Assembly (NCBI GenBank): GCA_018267655.1
Contig: JAFDYB010000009.1
Coordinates: 1 to 64,000 of the forward strand
Length of the DNA stretch: 64,000 bases
Source of the DNA: Bacteroidota bacterium
Lineage (GTDB): Bacteria; Bacteroidota; Bacteroidia; B-17B0; Aurantibacillaceae
Direction of reading: 5' to 3'
A program made the position numbers and the translations under genes. Within the stretch, counting starts at the first letter, position 1. Each line of letters starts with the position of its first letter. Below, in pieces: positions 23,993 to 32,569 of the stretch. The notes beneath the pieces are model-generated. The model searched no databases and was not told where the DNA came from. It saw nothing but the letters and a program-made list of their open reading frames with translations.

Positions 23993-25263
23993 TGGTTGAG
24001 AAACTAATATCCTTTTCACTTAAAAACCGCTTGTTTGTGCTTGCGGTGGCTCTTGCATTATTTGTTTGGGGTGTGTTTGAGATGAAAACAAATCCGATAG
24101 ATGCTATTCCCGACTTATCCGAAAATCAAGTAATTGTATTTACCGAATGGATGGGTAGAAGTCCTCAAGTAATCGAAGACCAAGTTACTTACCCGCTTAT
24201 GTCCAATTTGCAGGGGATTCCAAAAGTTAAGAACATTAGAGGTGCATCAATGTTTGGGATGAGTTTTGTTTATCTCATTTTTGAGGATAACGCTGATATT
24301 TATTGGGCAAGAACAAGAGTAATGGAACGGTTGAGTTTTGCATCTCGATTGTTACCTACAGGCGTATCTCCAACTTTAGGGCCTGATGGTACAGGCGTAG
24401 GACATATCTTTTGGTACACCTTAGAAGCAAAAGATTGGGACTTAGGAGAACTACGAACTCTACAAGACTGGTACGTGAAATTTGCATTACAAAATGTAAG
24501 TGGTGTTAGCGAAGTTGCATCTTTCGGGGGTCAGCAAAAGCAGTATCAAGTAAATATTAATCCGACTAAACTTAATTACTACAATATCCCATTAATGCAG
24601 GTTCTTAATGCTGTTAGAGCCAACAATAACGATGTTGGAGGCAGAAAGTTTGAAATGAGTGATATGGGTTATATTGTTCGTGGACTTGGTTACTACAAGA
24701 ATATATCGGATATTGAAAATACCGTTATTACGAGTTATAATGGCGTACCTGTATTAATTAAAGACGTGGCAACCGTGCAGTTGGGTGGCGATTTAAGGCT
24801 TGGTATTTTTGATGAAAATGGTAACGGAGAAACAGTTGGGGGGATTATTGTGATGCGCTATGGCGAAAATGCGGATGCCGTTATTAAGCGTGTAAAGGAA
24901 AAAATTAAAGAAGTTGAAAAAGGATTGCCCAAAGGTGTGAAATTTAAAGTTGCCTACGACAGAAGTAGTTTGATTGAAGAAGCGATAGAATCAGTAAAAG
25001 GCACATTAATAGAAGAAATGATAACCGTTTCTATTGTGGTCTTGATATTTTTATTTCATTGGCGAAGCGCTGTTATTATTCTGATACAAATGCCTATTTC
25101 AATTGCCATTAGTTTCATTTTACTTAATGCTTTTGGCTTGTCATCCAACATCATGTCATTAACAGGTATAGCACTTGCTATTGGGGTTATTGTAGATGAT
25201 GGAATTGTAATGGTAGAAAACGCATATCGTCATTTAAGCGAAGCGGAAAACGATAAAACATAA
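23992..25263 (+). CDS. cusA: CusA-like heavy-metal RND pump, N-terminal part (split gene)
   Basis: A 423-residue reading frame holding the first half of a CzcA/CusA transporter: TM1 (LKNRLFVLAVALALFVWGVFEM), the porter domain (AIPDLSENQVIVFTEWMGRSPQVIEDQVTYPL..., GASMFGMSFVYLIFED), and TM2 to TM4 ending in the proton-relay segment VIVDDGIVMVENAYRH at about residue 400. Normal family members run to about 1,040 residues. The frame ends at AENDKT and the rest continues in another frame starting two bases later. The break is in the cytoplasmic loop between TM4 and TM5. Either a single-base indel or a true two-chain pump; see the next entry. Confidence 0.88.
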   Translation: MVEKLISFSLKNRLFVLAVALALFVWGVFEMKTNPIDAIPDLSENQVIVFTEWMGRSPQVIEDQVTYPLMSNLQGIPKVKNIRGASMFGMSFVYLIFEDNADIYWARTRVMERLSFASRLLPTGVSPTLGPDGTGVGHIFWYTLEAKDWDLGELRTLQDWYVKFALQNVSGVSEVASFGGQQKQYQVNINPTKLNYYNIPLMQVLNAVRANNNDVGGRKFEMSDMGYIVRGLGYYKNISDIENTVITSYNGVPVLIKDVATVQLGGDLRLGIFDENGNGETVGGIIVMRYGENADAVIKRVKEKIKEVEKGLPKGVKFKVAYDRSSLIEEAIESVKGTLIEEMITVSIVVLIFLFHWRSAVIILIQMPISIAISFILLNAFGLSSNIMSLTGIALAIGVIVDDGIVMVENAYRHLSEAENDKT

Positions 25264-25264
25264 A

Positions 25265-27187
25265 ATGAGTTTATTCAAAATAAATAAAAGCAATTTGTCT
25301 AACGAAGAAAGGTTAAGCATTATTAGCAAAGCCTCTAAGCAAGTTGGGCCGGGCGTATTCTTTTCAACGATAGTTGTTATAGCATCCTTTTTACCTGTGT
25401 TTTTGCTTACAGGAATGGAAGGCAAATTATTTCATCCATTAGCGTGGACTAAAACCTTTATACTTTTAGTTGATGCGTTCTTGGCAATTACGCTTGCGCC
25501 AGTTTTAATTTCCTTTTTTCTGAAAGGAAAATTAAAACCCGAAAGCTCAAATCCTATTACAAGAAGATTGGAAAAAGTTTACACTCCAATATTATCATGG
25601 TGTTTAAGATGGAGAAAAACAGTCATAGGACTTAATATCGCAGCATTACTAATAGCCGTTCCTATGTATTTAAAATTAGGCTCTGAGTTTATGCCTCCAT
25701 TAGATGAAGGTTCGATACTTTTTATGCCAGTAACATTGCCTGATGTATCAAACACCGAAGTAAAAAGAATCTTACAAATTCAGGACAAACTCATTAAATC
25801 TGTTCCCGAAGTAGAAAATGTTTTAGGGAAAGCAGGTAGAGCAAATACAGCTACCGATAATAGCCCTGTAAGTATGATAGAAACTATTGTTTTACTAAAA
25901 CCTAAATCAGAATGGAGAAAGGGAAAAACAAAAGAAGATATTATAAACGACCTGAATGCTAAACTTCAAATACCCGGTGTTATCAATGGTTGGACACAAC
26001 CAATTATAAATCGTATCAATATGCTCTCAACAGGTATTCGTACAGATGTGGGAATTAAAGTTTATGGACAAAATTTAGATAGTATTGCGCCACTTGCTCA
26101 AATGATAAAAGAAAATCTGCAAAACGTGGATGGCGTTAAAGACTTATATGTAGAGCCAATTACAGGGGGCAGATACTTAGATATTGAGTTAAAACGAAAT
26201 GAACTTGCTCGATATGGTTTGAATGTAGATGATGTAAACATGATTATTGAAAGTGCATTAGGTGGAATGCAACTTACCACTACAATAGAAGGCAGACAAC
26301 GTTTTAGTGTTAATGCACGATACGCACAAGATTTCCGAAACAGCATAGACAAAATTAAACGTTTAATGGTACAAACTCCCAACTATGGAACAATACCATT
26401 AAGCAATGTTGCAGAAATTAAATTTTCTGAGGGGCCTCCAATGATTAATAGTGAAAATGCTATGCTTAGGGGTACAGTTTTATTTAATGTACGTGAGCGT
26501 GATTTAGGTAGCACCGTTGAAGACTGTAAAAAACAACTTGAAAAAGTAATGAACCAATTACCTAAGGGCTACTATCTTGAATGGAGTGGACAGTATGAAA
26601 ACAAAATAAGAGCCGAACGAACCTTAACAATGATACTTCCTATTGTATTACTAATTATCTTTTTTGTTTTATACTTCACATATAAGTCGCTTAAAGAGGC
26701 TGTTATCACAATGGTAACAGTCCCTTTTGCTCTGATTGGCGGCGTTTATATGGTTTATTTTTATGGCGTTAATCTATCAGTTGCAGTTGCTATTGGTTTC
26801 ATCGCCTTGTTTGGAGTTGCTGTAGAAACTGCAATGCTTATGACAATATATTTGAATGAAGCCATGCAAAATTTAGTTGCACACAAAGGCAATTCAAGAG
26901 AAAATATTACAAATGAAGATTTACGCCAGTATGTAATAGCAGGTGCAGCACAACGGTTAAGACCAAAATTAATGACAGTGTCTGTATCTCTTTTTGGTTT
27001 GTTTCCGATTTTGTGGTCGAATGGCGTAGGAAGTGATGTAATGTTGCCTATAACCGTACCATTAATAGGGGGTGTAATATCATCCGTTATTTATGTGTTA
27101 TTTGTAACGCCAGTAGTTTTTGAAATGGTAAAAGAACATGAGCTTAACAAACGTGGGAAAATTGATGTTATAGAGAACGCTATTTAA
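25265..27187 (+). CDS. cusA: CusA-like heavy-metal RND pump, C-terminal part (split gene)
   Basis: A 640-residue frame carrying the remainder of the pump: loop and TM5 (KQVGPGVFFSTIVVIASFLPVF), the conserved GKLFHPLAWTKTFILLVDAFLAI, TM7 (RWRKTVIGLNIAALLIAVPM), the second porter domain with GSEFMPPLDEGSILFMPVTLPD, and TM8 to TM12 ending in VLFVTPVVFEMVKEH. The start ATG is one base after the stop of the first part, and the upstream codons in this frame stay open, so both a frameshift in the A-rich joint (AACGATAAAACATAAAATG) and a separate start are possible. The sum of the two parts has the length of a normal CusA. Without both halves copper/silver efflux by this system would fail. Confidence 0.88.
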   Translation: MSLFKINKSNLSNEERLSIISKASKQVGPGVFFSTIVVIASFLPVFLLTGMEGKLFHPLAWTKTFILLVDAFLAITLAPVLISFFLKGKLKPESSNPITRRLEKVYTPILSWCLRWRKTVIGLNIAALLIAVPMYLKLGSEFMPPLDEGSILFMPVTLPDVSNTEVKRILQIQDKLIKSVPEVENVLGKAGRANTATDNSPVSMIETIVLLKPKSEWRKGKTKEDIINDLNAKLQIPGVINGWTQPIINRINMLSTGIRTDVGIKVYGQNLDSIAPLAQMIKENLQNVDGVKDLYVEPITGGRYLDIELKRNELARYGLNVDDVNMIIESALGGMQLTTTIEGRQRFSVNARYAQDFRNSIDKIKRLMVQTPNYGTIPLSNVAEIKFSEGPPMINSENAMLRGTVLFNVRERDLGSTVEDCKKQLEKVMNQLPKGYYLEWSGQYENKIRAERTLTMILPIVLLIIFFVLYFTYKSLKEAVITMVTVPFALIGGVYMVYFYGVNLSVAVAIGFIALFGVAVETAMLMTIYLNEAMQNLVAHKGNSRENITNEDLRQYVIAGAAQRLRPKLMTVSVSLFGLFPILWSNGVGSDVMLPITVPLIGGVISSVIYVLFVTPVVFEMVKEHELNKRGKIDVIENAI

Positions 27188-27210
27188 CTACTATTTTAAC
27201 ATCAAATAAA

Positions 27211-28323
27211 ATGTACAGCGATAAAAAAAATAAACTAAAAGAAGTCGCAACCTTGTTTTTGCGACTTGGATGTATAAGTTTTGGAGGCCCTGCTGTTCAT
27301 ATAGCTATGATGGAGAAAGAAGTTGTACAAAAAAGAAAGTGGATGACTAATGACCACTTTCTTGACTTAATTGGCGCAACCAATTTGATACCCGGCCCAA
27401 ATTCAACAGAAATGACAATGCATTGTGGGCACGAAAGAGCTGGATGGAAAGGATTAATTGTAGCAGGGATGTGTTTCATAGTACCAGCTGTTATTATTAC
27501 TGGATTAATTGCTTGGGCTTATCAAAATTATGGAACGCTTCCCCAAGTAGCGCCTTTTATTTTTGGAATAAAACCGGCAATAATATCAGTTGTAGTAGCG
27601 CTCATGATTTCACTTGCAAGGAAAGCCCTCAAAAGTGTTGAGCTTTGGCTAATTGGATTTTTTGCCGCCGTTCTGTCTTTGTGTGGAATAAATGAAATGT
27701 ACGTTTTATTTGGGTCAGGGTTTATAGGGATTTTGTGGCATTTTTTAAAAAACCAGAAACACAAAGCAAATATTTTTATTCCATTGTTTTCCATTAACAC
27801 AACTTCTAATTTAAAATTGTTTTGGTTGTTTTTAAAGATAGGTTCAATATTGTATGGAAGTGGGTATGTTCTTTTTGCCTTCCTTGATGAAGAGCTTGTA
27901 AAAACTGGCTTAATTACCAAACAAACTCTTATTGATGCGATTGCAGTCGGTCAATTTACCCCCGGCCCTGTTTTTTCATCTGCTACTTTTATAGGATGGC
28001 AAATAGCTGGTATCACAGGGGCAATGGTGGCAACTTTAGGAATCTTTCTCCCTTCTTTTTTATTCGTTGCTTTTCTAAATCCTTTAATTCCTAAACTTAG
28101 AGAATCCAAAATAATGTCTGTATTTTTAGATACAGTAAATGCGGCATCAATAGCTATAATATTATCAGTTTGTGTAGAAATGTTTAAAACATCTGTTACA
28201 GACTGGAAATCGTTTGCCATTATGTTTGTCAGTTTTTTAATTTCTTTTTTTATAAAAAAAATTAATAGTGCATTTATTGTAATTGGTGGAGCTTTACTTG
28301 GTTATATATTATACTTAATTTAA
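27211..28323 (+). CDS. chrA: ChrA-family chromate transporter
   Basis: A 370-residue membrane protein with two homologous CHR halves. The first opens with LGCISFGGPAVHIAMMEKEVV and contains ATNLIPGPNSTEMTMHCGHERAGWKG; the second has KIGSILYGSGYVLFAFLDEELV and DAIAVGQFTPGPVFSSATFIGWQIAG. About ten hydrophobic segments. Full-length ChrA proteins export chromate, and the LxxFGGPxAHI and PGP motifs are conserved here. It follows the efflux pump by 23 bases and is likely part of the same operon, widening the metal range of the region to an oxyanion. Confidence 0.9.
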   Translation: MYSDKKNKLKEVATLFLRLGCISFGGPAVHIAMMEKEVVQKRKWMTNDHFLDLIGATNLIPGPNSTEMTMHCGHERAGWKGLIVAGMCFIVPAVIITGLIAWAYQNYGTLPQVAPFIFGIKPAIISVVVALMISLARKALKSVELWLIGFFAAVLSLCGINEMYVLFGSGFIGILWHFLKNQKHKANIFIPLFSINTTSNLKLFWLFLKIGSILYGSGYVLFAFLDEELVKTGLITKQTLIDAIAVGQFTPGPVFSSATFIGWQIAGITGAMVATLGIFLPSFLFVAFLNPLIPKLRESKIMSVFLDTVNAASIAIILSVCVEMFKTSVTDWKSFAIMFVSFLISFFIKKINSAFIVIGGALLGYILYLI

Positions 28324-28328
28324 TTGAT

Positions 28329-28940
28329 ATGAAAACAAAAGAACATTGGGAAAACGTATTTGCTACAAAAACAGAAGCAGAGGTAAGTTGGTTTCAACCT
28401 TATCCAAAAACATCAGTAGAGTTTTTTGAACTTTTTAACCTGCCGTCCAATGCTAATATTATTGATGTTGGAGCAGGAGATAGTCATTTAGTGGATGTCT
28501 TGCTTGAAAAAGGTTACAAAAATATTTATGTATTAGATATTTCCGCTAATGCTATTGAAAAAGCGAAGAAAAGAGTAGGCGAAAAAGCAAGCCTTGTTAA
28601 CTGGATAGTTTCCGACATTGTAGATTTTGTTCCACCTGTTAAATTTGATTTTTGGCATGATAGAGCTGCATTTCATTTTTTAACTGATACTGAAAAAGTA
28701 AATAAATATGTGTCAATTGCTGAAAACGCCATTAATACAAACGGATATTTAGTTTTGGGTACTTTTTCTGAGAATGGTCCTAAAAAATGCAGCGGCTTGG
28801 AAATCCAACAGTATAACGAAACTTCAATGTCTTCGCAATTTGAGCGTATGTTCAACAGAATTAAATGTGTTACCGAAGACCATCAAACACCATTTAATAC
28901 AATTCAAAATTTTCTGTTTTGTAGTTTTCAGAGAAAATAG
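28329..28940 (+). CDS. Class I SAM-dependent methyltransferase
   Basis: A 203-residue Rossmann-fold methyltransferase. Motif I is NIIDVGAGDSHLVDVLLEKGY, the acidic motif II is NIYVLDISANAIEKAKKRV, and the post-motif region is WIVSDIVDFVPPVKFDFWHDRAAFHFL. The start HWENVFATKTEAEVSWFQPYP places it in a subgroup often found with metal and oxyanion resistance genes (TPMT/TehB-like); the substrate is unknown. It starts six bases after ChrA and is the last gene before a long non-coding stretch, so it closes the operon. Confidence 0.85.
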   Translation: MKTKEHWENVFATKTEAEVSWFQPYPKTSVEFFELFNLPSNANIIDVGAGDSHLVDVLLEKGYKNIYVLDISANAIEKAKKRVGEKASLVNWIVSDIVDFVPPVKFDFWHDRAAFHFLTDTEKVNKYVSIAENAINTNGYLVLGTFSENGPKKCSGLEIQQYNETSMSSQFERMFNRIKCVTEDHQTPFNTIQNFLFCSFQRK

Positions 28941-29162
28941 GGCGCAAATTTTCTAAATTCTTCCTCAATATGTCATGTTTTCGTCAATTTGAGGTTATTT
29001 TATGTATTTCCGCCCGAAATTGCCTATAGAATTCATGAATCTTAATCAAATCCTTTGTAAATATTTCCGGTTTAAGTACATTTGGTTCTTTAACTGTAAG
29101 TGCTTTAGAATCAATGATATTTTCAGGACTTTTGTTCGAACTGTGTAAACGACAGCCCGCAC

Positions 29163-29204
29163 AAAGGGACTTAGCTGTAAAAAGAGAACTAAGTCCCTTT
29201 TTTA
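29163..29204 (+). terminator. Strong rho-independent terminator
   Basis: AAAGGGACTTAG (29163-29174) pairs perfectly with CTAAGTCCCTTT (29189-29200), followed by more T. It is the first terminator after the long metal-resistance operon, 222 bases past the methyltransferase stop. Confidence 0.85.
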
Positions 29205-29370
29205 TTATGGCAAAATTGCTTGCTTTGTTAAGTAATCTGAACCATTATAGTTTTTTTACACCAAAAAAAGAAGCTTCAATTGTGCTTTTTTATTTCGTCC
29301 TACTTCATACTGTTCTGCCATTTCAATGAGTTGAAAAAAATTGCATCATCAAACTAAAAAGAGATTAAAA

Positions 29371-29397
29371 TAAAAAAGCGGCCGAGTAAGCCGCTTT
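29371..29397 (-). terminator. Terminator of the Lys/Glu/His-rich small protein gene
   Basis: AAAGCGG pairs with CCGCTTT; read on the minus strand the stem is followed by a run of T (complement of TAAAAAA). It begins 29 bases past the stop of the small gene at 29426. Confidence 0.75.
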
Positions 29398-29425
29398 AAA
29401 ATTTTCATTTTTAAAAAGAGTGAGA

Positions 29426-29602
29426 TTATTTTTTCTCTTCCTTCTTTTCTTCTTTCTTCTCAGCTTTGTGATGCTCTTTTTTCTCACCTTTGTGGTGTTC
29501 TTTTTTCTCTTCTTTTTTCTCTTCTTTTTTAGGCTCTTGAGCGTTCAATGCCAATGATGCAGTCATTAAAAATGCTACAACTGTTAATGTTAACTTTTTC
29601 AT
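29426..29602 (-). CDS. Small secreted Lys/Glu/His-rich protein (58 residues)
   Basis: Start ATG at 29602, stop TAA at 29426-29428. The protein opens with a signal peptide (MKKLTLTVVAFLMTASLALNAQ) and continues as a low-complexity, highly charged tail made of E, K and H in short repeats (KKEEKKEEKKEHHKGEKKEH and on). It contains two HH pairs that could bind metal. It has its own TAnnTTTG promoter 23 bases upstream and a good terminator downstream, so it is very likely expressed despite its small size. Similar small exported proteins with KEEKKE tails occur in Bacteroidota; their role is unknown. No cysteine is present. Confidence 0.75.
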   Translation of the reverse strand: MKKLTLTVVAFLMTASLALNAQEPKKEEKKEEKKEHHKGEKKEHHKAEKKEEKKEEKK

Positions 29603-29625
29603 ATTATTAATTTAATTTGGTGCAT

Positions 29626-29633
29626 CAAATATA
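29626..29633 (-). promoter_or_regulatory. TAnnTTTG promoter element of the small secreted protein
   Basis: On the minus strand TATATTTG, with 23 bases between its last G and the ATG. Confidence 0.6.
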
Positions 29634-29737
29634 TAAATGTTTTTTAATATCAAAAAAAATATTTAATCATTATCCATAGCTTAAACAAAAGTTCTAATTT
29701 TAAATTAACACAATGATAAACAGATACTTAGTAAAAA

Positions 29738-31936
29738 TCATCTTAAATACATCATTTCGCGGTATTTTGGTAAAGGCCATACAGCATCATCTATTATATT
29801 TTCTAGCTTATCAACGTTATAGCGTATTATTTCAAAAAAAGGTTTTACGTTATCGCAGTAAGCATGCGCTTGCTTTTTTGCGCTATCTAAATTATTGGCT
29901 TTTTTGCGTTCTTCGGTCATATCGTAAGCTGCTTTTTTAATAATGTTTACGCGTTCGCTAATTTCTTTTATTAATTCAATTTGAGCCTCAGAAGCGCTTT
30001 TGTATTCAACTGCTTCTAATATTTGTTTTAATCCGCTCACATTATCAACTAATGTTTTTTGGTAGTGCAAGGCCGATGGTATAATTTGATTGTTTACCAT
30101 ATCAGCCATAATGCGGCTTTCAATTTGAATTTTTTTAGTATAAGTTTCTAAATAAATTTCGTGGCGCGCCTCTTGTTCACGGTGGTTTAAAATACCTAAT
30201 TTCTCAAATAAATGAATTGATTTTTTATCAACAAAGGCGTCTAAGGCTCCTGGTGTAGTAGCAATGTTTTTAAGTCCTCTCTTTTTTGCTTCTGCTTTCC
30301 ATTCATCGCCATAACCATTTCCTTCAAATCTAATTTTTTTACTTTCGCTAATGTATTTTTTTAAAACTTGGAAAATAGCATCGTCTTTTTCCAATTTTTT
30401 TGAGTCCATTAAAGTGTCCACATCGCTTTTAAAATTAATTAATTGTTCGGCAACTATGGCATTTAAAACTGTCATTGCACCGGAGCAATTAGCACTGCTT
30501 CCAACAGCTCTAAACTCAAATTTATTACCTGTAAATGCAAAAGGCGAAGTTCGGTTTCTATCTGTATTATCAAGTAAAATATCCGGAATTTTTCCAATGC
30601 TTAACTTTAATGCTGTTTTTTCTTCGGGGCTTAATTTTTTTTCTCCCACACTTTTTTCAAGTTCATCTAATATCTTAGTGAGTTGCTCTCCTAAAAACAC
30701 ACTCATTATTGCCGGCGGGGCTTCGTTTGCACCAAGGCGGTGGTCGTTATTTGCCGATGCAATGGCGGCTCTTAATAAACCAGCATGTTCATAAACCGCT
30801 TTTATTGTATTAATAAAAAATGTTAGAAATTGAATGTTTGTTTTTGGTGTTTTTCCGGGACTTAATAAGTTTTTTCCGGTATTGGTAGCCAAACTCCAAT
30901 TATTGTGTTTTCCACTTCCATTTACACCGGCGTATGGCTTTTCATGAAGTAAAACTCTAAAATTGTGACGTATAGCTACTTTTTCCATAACGTCCATTAA
31001 TAACTGATTGTGATCAACGGCAATATTAATTTCTTCAAATACCGGGGCGCACTCAAACTGTGCAGGTGCAACTTCGTTATGGCGCGTGCGTACAGGTATT
31101 CCTAACAAATGTGCCTCATATTCAAAATCTTTCATAAAAGCAAGTACTCGTTCAGGTATTGAGCCCCAATAGTGGTCTTCTAATTGCTGACCCTTTGCAG
31201 GGGCATGACCAAACAAAGTGCGGCCGGTTTGCTGTAAATCATAACGTATATTATATAATGCGGCATCAATTAAAAAATACTCTTGCTCCCAACCCAGTGT
31301 TCCTATTATTTTGGTTACATTTTTATCAAAATAACTTTGACAAACTTCGGTTGCAGCTTTATCAAGTGCAGATAAGGATTTAAGTAGAGGGGTTTTATAA
31401 TCTAAGGACTCGCCGGTATATGAAATAAAAATAGTTGGGATGCACAGTGTGTTTCCCCAAATAAATGCAGGAGAAGTTGGATCCCAAGCCGTATAACCTC
31501 TTGCCTCAAAGGTGCTGCGTACACCCCCATTAGGAAAAGAAGATGCATCGGGCTCTTGCTGTACTAGTTGGTTGCCACTAAAGCGCTCAATGGCACGCCC
31601 CCCGCCTATTGGTTCAAAAAAACCATCGTGCTTTTCGGCAGTTGTACCGGTTAGTGGCTGAAACCAATGTGTAAAGTGAGTAACACCTTTGCTTGTTGCC
31701 CAGGCTTTCATACAGGTTGCTAATTGGTCAGCTATTTTGCGATCAATTGTGCTGCCTTGATTCATAGCTTGCATTACACTTTCAAAAGCTTCTTCGCTAA
31801 GAAATTCTCGCATTGCATCAATTCCAAATACATTTGCGCCATAATAATTACTAACCTGTGAATTATTGGGTTTAGAAGATTCAACCGGAGTTCTTTTTAC
31901 AACATCTTGCATTGCTAAAATACGTTTTGTACTCAT
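29738..31936 (-). CDS. glnN: Type III glutamine synthetase
   Basis: A 732-residue protein, the normal length for GSIII, the dodecameric form common in Bacteroidota and some cyanobacteria. It makes glutamine from glutamate, ammonia and ATP. Visible landmarks are the N-terminal YYGANVFGIDAMREFLSEEAFESV, the GSIII signature GGGRAIERFSGNQLVQQEPDASSFPNGG, GTLGWEQEYFLID, RTRHNEVAPAQFECAPVFEEIN, GVNGSGKHNNWSLAT and the NDHRLGANEAPPAI and NRTSPFAFTGNKFEFRAVGSS blocks that hold ATP and metal. The long GSIII-specific C-terminal helix domain is complete. It is monocistronic, with its own promoter. Confidence 0.97.
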   Translation of the reverse strand: MSTKRILAMQDVVKRTPVESSKPNNSQVSNYYGANVFGIDAMREFLSEEAFESVMQAMNQGSTIDRKIADQLATCMKAWATSKGVTHFTHWFQPLTGTTAEKHDGFFEPIGGGRAIERFSGNQLVQQEPDASSFPNGGVRSTFEARGYTAWDPTSPAFIWGNTLCIPTIFISYTGESLDYKTPLLKSLSALDKAATEVCQSYFDKNVTKIIGTLGWEQEYFLIDAALYNIRYDLQQTGRTLFGHAPAKGQQLEDHYWGSIPERVLAFMKDFEYEAHLLGIPVRTRHNEVAPAQFECAPVFEEINIAVDHNQLLMDVMEKVAIRHNFRVLLHEKPYAGVNGSGKHNNWSLATNTGKNLLSPGKTPKTNIQFLTFFINTIKAVYEHAGLLRAAIASANNDHRLGANEAPPAIMSVFLGEQLTKILDELEKSVGEKKLSPEEKTALKLSIGKIPDILLDNTDRNRTSPFAFTGNKFEFRAVGSSANCSGAMTVLNAIVAEQLINFKSDVDTLMDSKKLEKDDAIFQVLKKYISESKKIRFEGNGYGDEWKAEAKKRGLKNIATTPGALDAFVDKKSIHLFEKLGILNHREQEARHEIYLETYTKKIQIESRIMADMVNNQIIPSALHYQKTLVDNVSGLKQILEAVEYKSASEAQIELIKEISERVNIIKKAAYDMTEERKKANNLDSAKKQAHAYCDNVKPFFEIIRYNVDKLENIIDDAVWPLPKYREMMYLR

Positions 31937-31986
31937 ATTATATAAATTTTAGGGGGGGTTAATCAATAAAAAGATAAATATTTCTG

Positions 31987-31994
31987 CAAATATA
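31987..31994 (-). promoter_or_regulatory. TAnnTTTG promoter element of glnN
   Basis: TATATTTG on the minus strand, about 50 bases before the start codon. A run of seven G (plus strand 31952-31958) lies in the predicted leader and a run of six G (32004-32009) just upstream. Confidence 0.6.
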
Positions 31995-32170
31995 TAAAAA
32001 ACAGGGGGGTATTACTCAAAAAAGCATAAAATTTTAATAACTTTTAATTTTTTAGGATTTAAAAGAAAATCATAGTTATACAACTTAAGTTAAGTGTAAA
32101 ATATTTATAAGTATTGGTAAACACATGGTATAATAAAAAAACATTAGTTTTAAAGTTGTTTTTATATATA

Positions 32171-32569
32171 ATGAAAATAATTTGTAATACACCATTTAGG
32201 CTATTAATTTTTACTTGTTGCTTGTTTTTTTCTTGCTCCACCTCAAGCGAAAGCAATTCAAGGAGCCCAATTTCGCAGGAAAAAATGGCTAAAGTATTAT
32301 CTGATTTTGCACTTTGCGAAAGTGCCTCTAATCTTAATATCAAAAACATTGACTTTAGAAAAGTTGATTCAGTATATATGTTTAATCCGTTAAGCGTAAA
32401 TGGTATTAGTAAAGCGCAATACGACTCGGCTATTGCCTATTATGCTCATAATCCTAAATTATACAAAGGATTGTACGAAGCGGCTCTTAAAATACTAAAC
32501 GACAAATCTGATAGTGTTGCCAAAAACATATTGCGTTTTAAGGAGGACAGTCTTAAAAAAATTCATTAG
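32171..32569 (+). CDS. DUF4296 domain-containing lipoprotein
   Basis: About 132 residues. I take the ATG that gives a standard lipoprotein signal (MKIICNTPFRLLIFTCCLFFSC); a frame extension upstream adds 19 residues without a signal-like character. DUF4296 is recognised by MAKVLSDFALCESASNLNIKN, the spacer with YDSAIAYYAHNPKLYKGLYEAALKIL and a final helix LRFKEDSLKK. The family is restricted to Bacteroidota and has no known function. Its 3' end overlaps the 3' end of the RNase HI gene on the other strand by 17 bases. Confidence 0.82.
   Translation: MKIICNTPFRLLIFTCCLFFSCSTSSESNSRSPISQEKMAKVLSDFALCESASNLNIKNIDFRKVDSVYMFNPLSVNGISKAQYDSAIAYYAHNPKLYKGLYEAALKILNDKSDSVAKNILRFKEDSLKKIH

Larger units (their letters stand above)
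28941..29425. other. Gene-poor junction between metal region and core region
   Basis: No intact gene. On the minus strand an open frame without a recognisable start runs from about 29246 to a TGA at 28983; its last 55 codons (PENIIDSKALTVKEPNVLKP, then TKDLIKIHEFYRQFRAEIHK) look like genuine protein sequence, so this may be the 3' remnant of a lost gene. A strong plus-strand terminator lies at 29163-29204 and a minus-strand one at 29371-29397. A plus-strand reading frame at 29114-29329 crosses the terminator and looks spurious. Confidence 0.5.

Noticed and set aside
27181..27210. CTACTATT before chrA as a further copy of the sigma-type promoter
   Set aside because: The -35 and middle blocks are missing and the spacing does not fit.
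29114..29329. Plus-strand open frame of 71 codons in the junction region
   Set aside because: It runs straight through a perfect 12-pair terminator, has no family-like sequence and no plausible start context.
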